From Chlorokybus atmophyticus (Eukaryota; Streptophyta; Chlorokybophyceae; Chlorokybales; Chlorokybaceae): a stretch of DNA of 64,000 nucleotides. Both the position numbers and the translations under genes were made by a program. The stretch lies in assembly GCA_009103225.1 (NCBI GenBank), contig RHPI01001507.1:551057-615056 (forward strand), given 5' to 3'. This document shows, one piece after another, positions 45,664-58,375 of the stretch; the first letter of the stretch is position 1; each line of letters begins with the position of its first letter. A model generated the notes under the pieces. That model did no database searches and was not told the DNA's origin. It saw nothing but the letters and a program-made list of their open reading frames with translations.

Positions 45664-46335
45664 TGTGACGGTGCTCGTGCCTTGTCACCTGTGAGTTGGT
45701 CCAATCCACAACCCTCTCACCAAGACACGGTATTCACACCGGAACCTTGCCCCCTCTGCCAAGCACACACGCGCGCCCTGCCACTCGCGTATGCACGCGC
45801 TTGCGCTCGAAGCTACACACCGACTTGTGTAGCGCCTTGGATCGTCACACAAGCAAGCACACACCAGTGGACACACGCTAGCAACCCCTTCTAGCCACCA
45901 CCAAGCTTGCACACAAGAAACTAGGGAGCTAAAGGTTGTATTGCAAATTGTAGAATGTCACTTTTATACCTACCAGTCTGCACATGCTACTGTCTAGACG
46001 ATTCTAGCGCTAGACGGAACTAGAAGCTAAGATATAATTGCAGAATCTTGTAGTACACTTCTAGACCTTTCCAACGCACCAAAGATCTCCTAATTTGCTG
46101 CTCATATGGTCAAGTTATACTACTTGGCGCCAGGCCCTTCCAGAAATCTGGTCGAGCCCTTCTCGACTGGCACTCCGTTTTCTGGCACCTTCCGGACTGG
46201 TCTTGGGGCCCCGGTCGATATCCGCGGCAGACTCATAACTCACCGATATCCGCCACAAGTCATACAAAACATGTAGCTTACAAATAAGGCCTAAAACGGC
46301 CATGAATATCACATTGTTTGGCCTTGACTGTTACA
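45664..46335 (-). repeat. 5' LTR of gypsy element B
   Basis: 672 bp with ends TGTGACGG and CTGTTACA on the plus strand, followed by the CAAAC duplication. Confidence 0.95.
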
Positions 46336-46340
46336 CAAAC

Positions 46341-48805
46341 GGTACGAGGTATATGCAATGTGCTTTCGAAGAAATTTTTACCCGTAGGTGCCACCCACAC
46401 TTGCTTGATATTTATTTTTTGTACTTGGGTACCTGTTACATGCAGTGCTGAATTGCATCCATTCGTAAGCCTTGCACATGTACACGTGCATCCACTCAGC
46501 GTCGCCGGGAGTTCTTCACAAGGGCTTGTGCTCGCATACATATGTGTATATGCACAGATAGTGCGTCAAGGAATCAATACATAGCGTGCTATTCATGTAG
46601 CGCGGACTGAAAATCATTTTCAAGCTGTATATATGTATGATACAACAAAATACATTATACTTATAGTATAAAGATTTTGAGCCAATTGAACATTAAGTAC
46701 TTGGACTCTTTGCACTATTGACCACGAACGAGACTCTCTTCATTAAGTCGGTGGCATACTGCGATGATAGTTAAATAACTGTTGGAACGTTAACCCCCAA
46801 CATGGCAGCCCCCGAAGTTCGCTTAACCAAAGTATAATGCAATAAGCTTTATTGATCATATTCACCATCATATGATTCCATACCGCAACGCAGTCATGGT
46901 AAAGGCTGTGTGAGATGCAACGCAATGCCATTCGCCGATTGCGCAACCAACAAGTCGATGTCAATACTTTTTATATATTACAAGGTGTCTCAGGCAACAA
47001 AGCTAGTGCTTACCTTTTAATGAGATAGACTAGTCGCAACATTATTGTGGCAGTTGCTGTCATTGTGACAGTGTCAAATGTTAAGAATCTTGTGGAATAA
47101 CTCCTTTTATGTGTACACTGAATGCAATATGGTATTTGGGTGTGCGTACAAGATGTGCAAGGTGCCGTATAAAACCTGCTATGTTGTCACATGCATGCAT
47201 GCATGCATGTGACTATGCATGCTATTCACAAATTACTCACGGTCCATAACAGCTTCACAGCATACCACCGAGCCAACGTCAACTACTTTTGTCTTGAACA
47301 CCGCTACTGAGTACTGTGTGTACATAAGATGCAACGGGGATGTCATGCATGCAACCAACCCATACACAACATGCATTAGTCATGAGACATTCCATTGTGT
47401 GTGTGGATGTGTGTACATGATATATATGACGTCCTTGTTGTACACACGCATGCAGTATGCATATCACTCAAGCATTTCACTCATGCTAGTATACATCTCA
47501 CCGTTGATACCATCGGGCTATGCTACTGCACTACTCCACACCAACTAGCCTTCCCCGTTATACATGCATATGGTAGAGCAATCGGGGCCAGCAGTGGACA
47601 AAGCATAGCAACACACCGCATAGCAAGACCGAATGAACGGCCACAACCCAAGCACCAACCCACACAGCCAAGCACCACTAACACAACTTACACAAACTAC
47701 ATTATGAGGGCCTGGACCCTATGTGCGTGCAATGGTATGTGCAATGGTGGATGGCTCGAGCAAGGAGCAACAGCTTGGCTACCTGCATGCACATGCACAC
47801 TTTTTTCATTACCTGCCCACATGGGCTGCATGTGTCCGTCACAAATGTGCATGAAAGATGACTTACACCCTAAGCATACGTACAAACATCTCAGGGGTTG
47901 TTGACAACATGTAAATGCCTTCCGCGCAATCAAGTGTATATGAGTGCGGGGGTGGTGTGCTAAGCGTGTGCGTGGCTGGGTGCGGCTTAGCGAGAGCGAG
48001 AACGCGACGTGACGTGACGCAACATGTCTCACGTTGTCATCACGCGACATGCCCGCTGTCAGAGCCTTCAAGCGGTATACCCGCTTTGCCGGTTCGCATC
48101 ACAGTGAACCGGTACACTTGCAGAGAGAGCGGGGTATGATACCCAAGGTATCACATATACCCAGGGCATCACACCCTAGTGGTGCCCCACAACACGCAGT
48201 GCATGTTGCCTTACACCTCTTCGCTTTGCAACTGCTTTGCAGCTGCTGAAAGCCACCGAAGTAGATACGAATATGCGCCAGAAGCATCGGAGACGATGGG
48301 GCAGCACGGAAGCATATAGAAGCTAAGTGTTCTGTTCACTTTTGGTATGTATTTCGGAACCAATGGCAGTGCTTTGTACCGTACGCATAGCGGTTCCCCT
48401 CCCCCTGTCATGTCAAGTATGCAACCCAAGTCCTCATGTGACATGTGTCCAAGCGTAAAATGCAATCATCAACAGACTTAGTCATGTTTACTAAACATGG
48501 ACATGTTTTTTATCCCCTACTCCGAGTAGGGCAGGGATCTATAGACTCTACAGACCTGAATGATGCCAAAGCCCCTTGTCTTCTTATGCATGCCAGGCAA
48601 CAACAGACTTCTCACTCTTTCTTACCCTTTCTGGCCTGTTAGGCAGGCAGAGGAGGCTTGTGTGACAACACTGCCGTCTGCTGTGTGACGAGACAGGGGG
48701 CAACATTATCGTCAACCGCAGAGTTGTTGAAAGAGGACCACGCAACACGGCGGCTGCTGGGGAATATTACCCCGCCGCTATACCTGTTTCTCGCACCGTC
48801 CTGTG
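46341..48805. other. Gene-free stretch
   Basis: No convincing gene. ATGCATGCATGC-type simple sequence lies near 47190-47215. Overlapping open frames at 47219-48470 show no motif. Confidence 0.5.
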
Positions 48806-48811
48806 TATAAA
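48806..48811 (+). promoter_or_regulatory. TATA box of the secreted-protein gene
   Basis: TATAAA lies 242 bases upstream of the ATG at 49053. A likely 5'UTR intron (GT at 48868-48869, AG ending at 49021) brings the transcript start, about 30 bases downstream of the TATA box, close to the coding start. Confidence 0.6.
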
Positions 48812-48867
48812 ATGGGGCCCTTGTCGCTGCAGTGCAGAACAGAGCTGTCGTGAGAGGAAGTGTTAAG

Positions 48868-49021
48868 GTACGAAACAGTGCATTGTCCCCTTCCGCTCTG
48901 CTGTCGTGTGCACGTGCATGCGTGTCTATGCATTTGCTTTTACATGTGCAATGCACATTGTGCATGCATTCTCTAAGCTAACCGCCATTTCCTGGATTGT
49001 CTTTTCTGCGTGCGAGTGCAG
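48868..49021 (+). other. Probable 5'UTR intron
   Basis: TTAAG|GTACGA at the donor and GAGTGCAG at the acceptor bound 154 bases between the TATA box and the ATG. This is inferred from splice signals only. Confidence 0.5.
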
Positions 49022-49052
49022 AATCTGTCCAGGACATTGCCACTCTGTCACC

Positions 49053-49704
49053 ATGGCTTCCTTCAAGGCCCTCGCTGCCATCTTCGCCCTCCTCGCCATC
49101 TCTTCCGTCGCCGTTGAGGCCCAGGTATACATGTGTGTATGTGTGGGTGTGTATCAGTGCTTCGTCCAACACTCACTGAGACTTGTCTCTCCAGACCTTC
49201 ATCACCACGTACACCATTGCCAAGACGGTGTACAACACCGTGAAGAACGTCCCCGACCCCAAGAAGGTGGAGCTCCACCACACGGTGTACTACCCTCCCG
49301 TGGGTGGTGTGTACAACAAGCTGCGCACCAACGGCAAGATCCCAAGCGGCTACCTCCGCCCCACGCAGAACCGTGGCGAGGCCCACATTACCACCCTGCG
49401 TGACGTGGAGTTCAACCGCATCAACAAGTGGATCACCTTTGACCAACTGGTGGCTCTCGGCAACCAGAACAACATCCAGGCCATCAAGTTCAGCATCAAC
49501 TGCCTGGGTGGAGCTTGCCGCACCATCAACGGCCAGAAGGTCTGCGCGTACTTCCTCATTGTCAACAAGAATGACGGACTCCTCAACATCCGCCGCAAGG
49601 TAGAACACACACTCACCCCCTGCACACATGCATGCATGTACATGTGTATGTTGCCCGCAATGTTGGCTGCGGTGTAATCCCTGAACACATGCATCCCTGC
49701 ACAC

Positions 49705-49747
<43 letters not shown>

Positions 49748-50114
49748 NNNNNNNNNNNNNNNNNNNNNNNNNNNNNNNNNNNNNNNNNNNNNNNNNNNNN
49801 NNNNNNNNNNNNNNNNNNNNNNNNNNNNNNNNNNNNNNNNNNNNNNNNNNNNNNNNNNNNNNNNNNNNNNNNNNNNNNNNNNNNNNNNNNNNNNNNNNNN
49901 NNNNNNNNNNNNNNNNNNNNNNNNNNNNNNNNNNNNNNNNNNNNNNNNNNNNNNNNNNNNNNNNNNNNNNNNNNNNNNNNNNNNNNNNNNNNNNNNNNNN
50001 NNNNNNNNNNNNNNNNNNNNNNNNNNNNNNNNNNNNNNNNNNNNNNNNNNNNNNNNNNNNNNNNNNNNNNNNNNNNNNNNNNNNNNNNNNNNNNNNNNNN
50101 NNNNNNNNNNNNNN

Positions 50115-50194
<80 letters not shown>

Positions 50195-50405
50195 TTGTTT
50201 GCTCACCAGATTCCTACTGACGCTGTCTGTGCTTGTGTGACAGATCGACTCCCTGACTCAGAGCCGTGGTGCCCCCACCGCCCTCTTCAACCCTGAGGTG
50301 TACTACCCCCACATCACCGTTGGCTTCACCCTCCAGAACCTCAACCCCGAGGATGGCGTCTTCAAGACCCCAAGCACCTGCTTCGCCAGACTCACCTTCG
50401 TGTAA
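49053..50405 (+). CDS. Small secreted 2H-phosphoesterase-like protein, three exons
   Basis: Exons are 49053-49124, 49195-49599 and 50244-50405, all phase 0 with GT-AG introns, giving 212 residues ending in TAA. Residues 1-23 form a signal peptide (Met, Lys, then a hydrophobic Ala/Leu/Ile core, cleavage near VEA-Q). Two motifs, HITTL (His88) and HITVGF (His182), match the paired H-x-T motifs of the 2H phosphoesterase superfamily and are spaced as in that fold. Cys residues at 127, 132, 141 and 205 could form disulfides, fitting secretion. A hydrolytic role on a cyclic phosphodiester or RNA-type substrate is inferred from the family only. Intron 2 contains a (CT)n tract and a 367-base gap. A TGTAA motif at 50615-50619 may be a poly(A) signal. 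Confidence 0.88.
49708..50192. repeat. (CT)n microsatellite containing a gap
   Basis: (CT)n runs at 49708-49747 and 50115-50192 flank 367 N (49748-50114), all within intron 2 of the secreted-protein gene. Confidence 0.97.
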
Positions 50406-52884
50406 ACTGCTGCTGCAAACCGGTGATTGGTGCACCAGTCTCGCTCGGATGTAGAAAAGGCCCTTTCTCCCCCCCTCTACTTGCGGCCTTTGCAGGCCAG
50501 TTTTGGACCCTTCTCTCACGCCCATCCTTGGTCCCTTTCCCCTGACCTGTTGTGTATGTTGGTTGATATACCATCCCCACTCCCAGTAGTTGCCCCCCTC
50601 GTGGCAACCATGGTTGTAAAGCTGTATCTGACCCTGCCAGTAAGTGTTTAAGGCAAACCCCTTTTGTGTCGTTATGTCACCTGCTACGCAGATGTATCAG
50701 TGTCACTTGCATGTGCTGCAATGGGTTTTCACCGATGGTGTGCGTTTCATAGTGTGCTGGATGTATGTAGTTACACATGCACAACAGCGCAGACAGTGTG
50801 GCGGATTCTCCATGTAGCTCATCTGTTTGTATCTGCTACTCGTACCATGTGCATGTACCTTGCCTTCACTTGATGTTGGTTGAAGGAGGTTGGCAGCATG
50901 GACATATGTAACTTTCAAAATTGGCACTCATTGTAGTTGCGTTAGTACAGTAGACTGAAGTAGTACTCACTGCATACAGATTAGTCAGTTGAAGCAGGTT
51001 AGCAACAGTGCTCTCGCTTGTAAACTTCAAAACTCCACTCACTGCACTGGCGTTCAGTATAGTGGACTGAAATAATACTCACTGCATGCGGTGCAGCCAG
51101 CGAATATTGCGTACACTGTATGTACATGTTAATGTATTGAGAAACTGTCAGATGTATTATGGTTTTTGTAATATGTGATTGTTTATGTCAAACACATCCA
51201 CAAACCATGAGCTAACCCAGCAACTCATTTACAACAGTCAAGGTCTTACTGTGATTGCTGTGTTTGTGGATGTTTGGAATGGTAGCTACACATGTGTCAC
51301 ACTTGTGATTGACGTTCATGCATGCGTATAATGGTTAGCACCGTTAATTGCAAGTGAACTGTTGGTGCTCAGCAAGGCTTGTGAGTTCAGGGTGTATCGT
51401 GCAGGGTGCATATTTTCACTGTACATAAACTGTCTGCATGTTCCACATGTCCAGGGTTGCAATGCAGTGCCTTGTGCGGCAGCGGCTGGGGGTTGTTTCG
51501 CATGCCTGTGGTTACATCGGTTATACTACCATAGTGGAGTCCATCAGCAGTGTCTAGCTTGCGATACTTGCAGCTCAACGCTTGCATGTAAATGTAAGAA
51601 TGATGTAAATTACTTGCGCTACTTGCACTTTCTGTACATGCACGTGCGTGCATGCACATGTGTGCGCAGAGAGTGTGCAGGTGGGTATCTGCTTGCCCCT
51701 GCGATTGTGCGTGCATTGGTGAGGATGTAGCTGCCTACCCATGTTGTCAACCATTGTCATCATCTACCATTAGGACCGTCGCAGATCCAATGTCGTTTCT
51801 CCAACTCACGGCAGTGGCCTCCCAAAAGCGACAGGGCATGTCGCCCCGTGAAGTGTCTGGTGGTCGAGGCTCTGCTCCGGCCTCGGCTGCCAGCCAGCAA
51901 GTAAAAAGGCAACTACCTACACCCTTTTGCATGCCGCTGGCATGCGTGTGAGTATGCTTGTGCAGTGATAGGCAGGGTTGACAGTGTGTAGCTTGGTGTG
52001 ACGATGTTGCTGTTAGTGTATTGAGAGTCTTCTGCGGTCCTTACCAGAATTTCACTTGACGCTCAGCATTCTCTGTGACATACTTTCCTACGCTGCCAAA
52101 CATGTGGTAATCACCATACATGATGAATGCCGTAGATGAGGACCCGTGTCTCCCTTCAAGACCGAACCATGGACACCTCTGCTCAGTCACATCGCTACTA
52201 GTGGCCCACAGGTTCCACACAGCACCGCACCGCCGCAGTGTCCTCGGCGATTATCACTCCCCGATGTTCGCTGGGGTACTCTCTACGACTGGCGTTTCAG
52301 TTTGCCTTGTGGTGGGACTGCTGCTTATAGTAGGACATGTAGCTTACACTACGCTTGCTGCAGTTTCTGAATTATGTCTGTGATGCAATACGTGCATAGT
52401 GCACAATAGATGCAACGGGATTGTGCACATGTGTACGCAGCTCACCCTGCATCAGCTACGTGTTCAACAGAGCAGGGGAGAGGACTACACAAAACATGCA
52501 CAAGCAACAAACAATGGATTGGCCGGGGCTCAGACCACTGCAAGAATGGCAATACAACATGGTGTTTGGCAGCTAAGGTAGAAGGGGTCCAACAGGGACA
52601 GAAGGTGCTCCAGTCACAAACTGCACATGATACGTTTGGTACTGTACACTAAATGCCACGAGTACAGCAGCGCACGCCAGCACTCTGTGTACAGCATTCG
52701 GTCCAGCACATTCGTGAAGAGGCAGGTAGGTTGCTACAACGGATTCACACTTCAAAAAGCGCAAGCGTACATGCAGACTCACATCGTTTCAATCACCAAC
52801 GCAACAGCTGCCGCAAATGTGCGAAACAGGCAGCCCTATACACAGTACCGGATCCTATGGTGCAAGTCCTGGCGTTTCTATACT
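50406..52884. other. Convergent intergenic region
   Basis: Lies between the 3' ends of the secreted-protein gene and aconitase. No further gene recognised. CA/TG-rich simple sequence is common. Confidence 0.5.
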
Positions 52885-55800
52885 TCACTGGTCTTTGTTC
52901 AGCAGCTGGCGCAGGACGTAGCGCAGGATGCCGCCGTGCTTGAAGTAGGTGAGCTCAACTTGGGTGTCAAAGCGGAGCGTGCACGGGAAGGACTTGCCGT
53001 CATTGGTTGTCACAGTGACGTCCATACCGGGGATGATCTCCTCGGGCAGGTCGATGCTGTACAGCTCCTTACCGGTAAGGCCAAGCTTTTCCGCGTCCTG
53101 TCCAAGCTTAAAGCAGAGGGGGATGATGCCCATGCCGACGAGGTTGCTGCGGTGGATGCGCTCGAAGCTCGTGGCGATAACAGCCTTCACGCCCTGCAGG
53201 AACGGGCCCTTTGCAGCCCAGTCTCGGGAGCTGCCAGAGCCATACTCAGCGCCGGCAATGATGACCTGGTCGTGGCCCTCGTTCTTGTACTGCATTGCAG
53301 CGTCAAACACGGACATGGTCTCTCCACTCTTGTGATGAACAGTGTTGGGGCCGACCTTCCCGCCCATGAACTTGTTCACCAGCCGAATGTTGGCAAACGT
53401 GCCGCGCGCCATAATTTCATCATTGCCACGCCGGCTGCCATAAGAGTTGAAATCCTGCCACAAAGAGGTCACAGCATAAGTGACAGGCACACAAGCACAT
53501 GTGCTGTACGCCTTTGCCTACGTTGCAACTGCCCACCTTGGGCTCTACGCCATGCTCAATGAGGTACTTGGCAGCGGGGCTATTTTTGGCAATGCTGCCG
53601 GCGGGTGAGATGTGGTCGGTTGTAATGCTGTCGCCGAGGAACAGCAGGCAGTAGGCGTCCTTCACACCACGGATGGGCTCCGGCTCGCGCTTCATGTCCT
53701 TGAAGAAAGGTGGGTCGTGGACATATGTCGAGTTCTCGTCCCACTCATAAAGCGCTCCTTCGGGTGCCTCCAGAGAATTCCAAAGCTCGTTTCCCTTGGT
53801 GATACTTTTATACACGTCCCGGAACATGTCGGGTAGGACATTCTTCGCCACAACCTGCCAGAAACAGTGTCAGGTTGACATCATGTAAGTAACACAGACA
53901 GGTCAATCATATGCTCACCTCTGCAACTTCTTCACTGCTGGGCCAGATATCACGCAAGAACACAGACTCCCCATCTTTGCCCTTGCCGATGGGCTCCTTG
54001 TCGAAGTCGATGTTCACCTGTGCATGCACGAATCTTACCAACAGCTCATGCAGACAAGTACACCAACTGCCACATCATAAGCAACATGACCATGCAGAAG
54101 TGCATGGCAGTCGTACCGTTCCTGCCAACGCGTAAGCAACAACCAGCGGTGGGGATGCCAGGTAGTTTGCGCGTGTCAGGGGATGCACTCGTCCCTCAAA
54201 ATTCCTGTTGCCCGACAGCACAGCCGCTGCCACCATATCTGCGTATACAAGTCACAACACTTGATGAACAGTAACAAGCATACATACTATAAGAAGAAAT
54301 ACATCGCTCGGCTGAAGCAAGACTCACCGTTCTTGGAGATGACCTCGCCAACTGAAGGATGAATCTCGCCACTGTTGCCAATGCAGGTTGTGCAGCCATA
54401 ACCAACAAGAGAGAATCCCTGCTTGTCAAGGTAACTGTTCAAGCCACTGCATGCGCACAGGTACGGAGTCAGTCACGGCCAATACAAGTTTTCAGTCGTT
54501 GACAGCTACCTGTTGGAAAGATACTGGGTGACAACTCCTGAGCCGGGAGCCAAACTGGTCTTCACATGTGGCTTGACCTGCAACACGGGCCAGTCATCAA
54601 ATATTAACTGCAAACACTGTGAGGTACTGTGCGTTACAACAAAGCGGGCACATGTACCTTGAGACCCTTGTCAGAAGCCTTCTTTGCCACAAGCCCAGCA
54701 GCGAGCATGACACTGGGGTTAGATGTGTTGGTGCACGAGGTGATGGCTGCAATGACCACATCGCCATGTCGGAAGTCTGTTTTCTGTCCATCAAACGAAA
54801 ACTCTGCCACCTTGCCTTGGTCAGGCTTGGGAATCTGAAAGCCCTGTGGGAAGCCAAAAACATGGTTGTTGAAGATCCCTTGGCCCGTTCTCCTAGAAAA
54901 GAAATATGCAAACCGAAAGCCTAATGCAGAACGACCCACACCCAAACCGATACCTTGAAACCAACTTTGTTGTCCAAACAGGCCTGCCAATCCTGCTTCA
55001 TCTCCCTGATTGTGACACGGTCATGCGGTCTGCGCGGGGAGACATATTAATGAACATCAGCCATACATATCTTGTAAGATGGACACAGCCAATTTAGTCA
55101 TGGCGCCTGAGGCCAATTTTGCAAGATAAACTACAGATGGGACTCAGTATGCACCGACAAACGCTGAAGTCCCCACCCTTGAACCCTGACCTTACCTCTT
55201 TGGGCCAGACACACATGGTTCAACCGCCTGCAAGTCCAAGTAAAGCTCTGACGAGTATGACTTCTGCTCTTGAGGCTGCACAGACATATGTGAGCACAAA
55301 ACCTCCAACATGTGCTTGTGTACTATGCCAATGTGTTGCATGTAGCAACTCAGTACCTCGTCATGGTCAATAAACAGCTTGTTGGCACGAAGGTAAGCCT
55401 CAATCATCTTGACCTTGTCTTCCTCACGACCAGTTTCTCGAAGATACTGAGAAAGGTTGATCGTTATCATACAGCGTCGCATACAAGTAAAGCACATAAT
55501 CGGTGTAAGAAATGTAGCTTACATCCAAAGTGGCCTTGTCCACAGGGAAGAAACCCATAGTAGCTCCATACTCAGGTGACATGTTTGCAATGGTTGCACG
55601 GTCAGCGACAGACAGATGTTCCAGGCCAGGACCTGAGCATACCAACAGTTAACCACAGAAGCACACTCATATCACAATCACTGCATTCGCAGCAAAAGAC
55701 AGCGTACAACAAAATACTGTTGCAAACCACAGCGCTACAATAAGTAGGCAAAGCGCTGCAAAGCATCAATGGCACTATAGGTTCTTGTTTGCTGTTAATT

Positions 55801-58318
55801 ACGAATATGCATTGTTCGCTGTCAACACATCAAGCTGTGGCACACACAACACTGACTTGGAAGTCGCAATGCCAGCAGAGACTTGTAGCAAGGACAAGCA
55901 ACAAACCTAATGCAGCTTGCCTGCCTGCCCGAGCCACAGCAGTATGCAACGTACCGTAAAACTCGACAAACTTGCCGACAACGCCATGCTTGCGCAGCAT
56001 CTGTGTGACGGTGAGCACAAGATCTGTCGCAGTGACACCTGTCTGCAGCTGACCCTCCAGCTTGAACCCAACGACTCCCGGGAGCACCATGCTCATAGGC
56101 TGCAGTGCACCACACCACATCAGAAACAATCCAGAAGCTAATAAGGTGAAATAATTCAGACCAATGAGATTCCTTGACGTCACACACCTGTCCAAGCATG
56201 GTAGCTTCTGCCTCAATGCCTCCAACACCCCAACCAGCGACACCCAACCCGTCAATCATGGTGGTATGAGAATCCGTACCGACCAAGCTGTCAGGGTAAA
56301 GGATGCCGTCTGTGTTGAACACGACGCGAGCCAAGTACTCCAGATTAACCTATCACCCGATAGACGGAAACGACTACTGTCAGCTATGGTGAAACACTTG
56401 TCTGCCTGTTAAGCAGCAGTCTGCAACATGCGTACCTGATGGACAATGCCGGAGCCGGGAGGAACGACCAACATGTTGCTGAATGCCTTGGCGCCCCACT
56501 TGAGAAAACCAAACCGCTCCTTGTTGCGGTTGAATTCCAGCTCCATGTTCTTTTCCAGAGCATCCGGTGTCCGGGCCACATCAACTTGCACAGAATGGTC
56601 AATGACAAGGTCCACAGGAATCTGCAAAACTATACTTCAGGCCACTTGCAACTTTGAAGTTCACAGAGTACTTGCAAAGCGCACCAATCATGCGACCAAT
56701 TTGCGTTATTGCTTGCAGTAATGCAGTACTTGTTGCATGCAGGTATGCAATTCCACTGAGTAGTGGAGGTCTTACTGCAACTGTGCTTAGTATACATACA
56801 GTTGCAGGAATGCAACTGGACGTACACTTCACCAAACTTAGTGAAGCATTCCTGCAATACAATACAGTTGCAACACTATGCTCCACTGAGTGGTTATCAC
56901 TCAGTAGGATTGCTTCATTAAGTCACGTACTCCACCAGGATAACAACAGATTAAATTTAAATAGCACTCAGTGGAGTGCTTGGTGCAGTTGCAGGACTGC
57001 AACCCCACTATGTATACATGTATACAGAGTGGGGTTGCATGCCTGCAACTGCACCAAGCGCTGTACTGCTGAGAGACCTCTCAAGCACAAACATCTGAAT
57101 GCTGACCTGTGGGTTAATGGCGTTCGGGTTGCCCCCAAGGCGCTTCATCGCGTCGCGCATGGCTGCCAGATCCACAACAGCTGGGACGCCAGTGAAATCC
57201 TGCAAAATAACTCGGGCAGGCTTGAATGGAATTTCCACTTGCTGCGGACATGTCTTCTCCCAATCTAAGATGTTCTGAACATCCTTCTCCGTCACTTGGA
57301 AGTTGTCGCAATTGCGAACAGCCGACTCCAGAAGCACGCGAATGGAGTATGGCAGCTTGTCTGCACAACGCATACAACCGTTTGGGACAACTACCAACTG
57401 ACAATTTCGGACTCGAATTCTGTAAGTGCTGCTTGAACAGGCTCTGCCAGTGCAATCTTACTTTGCAATTGACATGAACAGGACGCCAATCCAGCAGGAT
57501 CATGCACACCTCATGCAACAACATGGCAGCGGCATGAGCTCTTGACAATGCCGCCCAAGTCCACAGTTTTCAACGGACAAAGCCAGATGGCTTACCCAAG
57601 CGAGGGTCGTTGAGGGCTGCCAGGCTGTAGTACTTGCCGTACAGGCCGCCATCTGGCTTGGGAAGCTCCTTCAGTGTGCTGCTGTAAGGGTTCGAAGCTG
57701 CCAAAACGACATCGTCAGCAATGCGAATGCTACATGCGCACATTGCTTCACGAAACCAACGACTCGCAAGCTACCTCAGGCCTTTTCTAAAACAAGACAG
57801 TTTCCAGTGGCAACAACACAGCACTTCACATATACTATTCAAGCAGTGCAAGCTACAATGCACAGCGCTTGCATGCTCGCAACCCTATACGCATGGCTAG
57901 ACGTGACGTGCAGCTGAGTAAGTAGCCAATTCTTGCCCTGTGAAGCTATCAGCTCACCCATGGCGCTGGCGAAGAAGCGAACGCCTGTAGGGCGGCGAGC
58001 GAGCGGGGGAGGCGATGCTGCGGAAGAGGGAGAGGCAGATGAGGAAGAAGAGCTCCCAGCTGTCGAGACGGTACTAGACACCACCGCCGCCCCCAAGCGC
58101 CCACGGCTAACTCCGCCACTACCAACACCGGCAGCGAGCGTGTGCAACGAAGAGCTGCTGCTGCTTCCAGACCACCAAGCGACAGCTGCAGACTGCGCAG
58201 CGCCGAGGCGGCGGTGGTGGTAAGCGACCTCGCTGACAACCCCGCCCCGAACGCCGACAGTGCCGCCCAGCACACGAAGCTGTCTAACGGCGGCGGCGGC
58301 GGCCGTCGTCGTCATCAC
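52885..58318 (-). CDS. ACO: Aconitate hydratase (aconitase), IRP1/AcnA type, 17 exons
   Basis: Exons on the minus strand: 57958-58318, 57596-57697, 57107-57360, 56436-56621, 56188-56349, 55955-56099, 55523-55632, 55357-55446, 55196-55275, 54954-55029, 54658-54843, 54510-54577, 54328-54446, 54117-54238, 53919-54017, 53537-53854 and 52885-53454. All introns are GT-AG and the phases close to 1015 residues with a TGA stop. The enzyme interconverts citrate and isocitrate using a 4Fe-4S cluster. Cluster ligands are Cys559 (SCTNTSNPS) and Cys625/Cys628 ([10 protein letters not shown]), at the usual 66/69 spacing. [11 protein letters not shown] (near 325) and YGSGSSRDW (near 897) are the other active-site signatures. 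Residues 1 to about 120 are an Ala/Ser/Arg-rich extension absent from cytosolic forms and read as a mitochondrial targeting sequence. The protein is complete, with no breaks. Confidence 0.97.
56720..56900. repeat. Imperfect inverted repeat in aconitase intron 3
   Basis: TTGCAGGAATGC (near 56801) pairs perfectly with GCATTCCTGCAA (near 56843), and the flanking CCACT...GTGG segments extend the pairing imperfectly. It lies beside the stronger palindrome at 56978-57059. Confidence 0.7.
56978..57059. repeat. 82-bp near-perfect palindrome in aconitase intron 3
   Basis: The 32-base arms 56978-57009 and 57028-57059 (GCTTGGTGCAGTTGCAGG and its complement) pair with about one mismatch or bulge. The 18-base centre contains the perfect palindrome TGTATACATGTATACA. 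The intron spans 56622-57106. Confidence 0.92.
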
Positions 58319-58375
58319 TGCGGCGGCGTCAGCCAGCTATAGGTCTAGTCGTCGTTATCGTCAACCCACCGCACT

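Larger units (their letters stand above)
40286..46335 (-). mobile_element. Ty3/gypsy chromovirus element B, nearly intact
   Basis: Two 672-bp LTRs (40286-40957 and 45664-46335) flank the element, with five-base target duplications CAAAC at 40281-40285 and 46336-46340. On the minus strand the order is PBS, gag, protease, RT, RNase H, integrase, chromodomain and PPT. Only two frameshifts and two internal stops break pol, so it is the youngest element here. It belongs to the same family as element A by protein, with a different LTR. Confidence 0.96.

Noticed and set aside
49613-50240. Long Leu-Ser and Glu-Arg repeat frames
   Set aside because: They are translations of the (CT)n microsatellite and the N gap within an intron.
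52627-53562. 311-residue plus-strand open frame
   Set aside because: Antisense shadow of aconitase exon 17.
56622-57106. Iron-responsive element in aconitase intron 3
   Set aside because: CAGTG occurs in hairpin-like context, but in the sense orientation I find no bulged-C stem with a six-base CAGUGN loop. The match on the other strand is not in the transcript.
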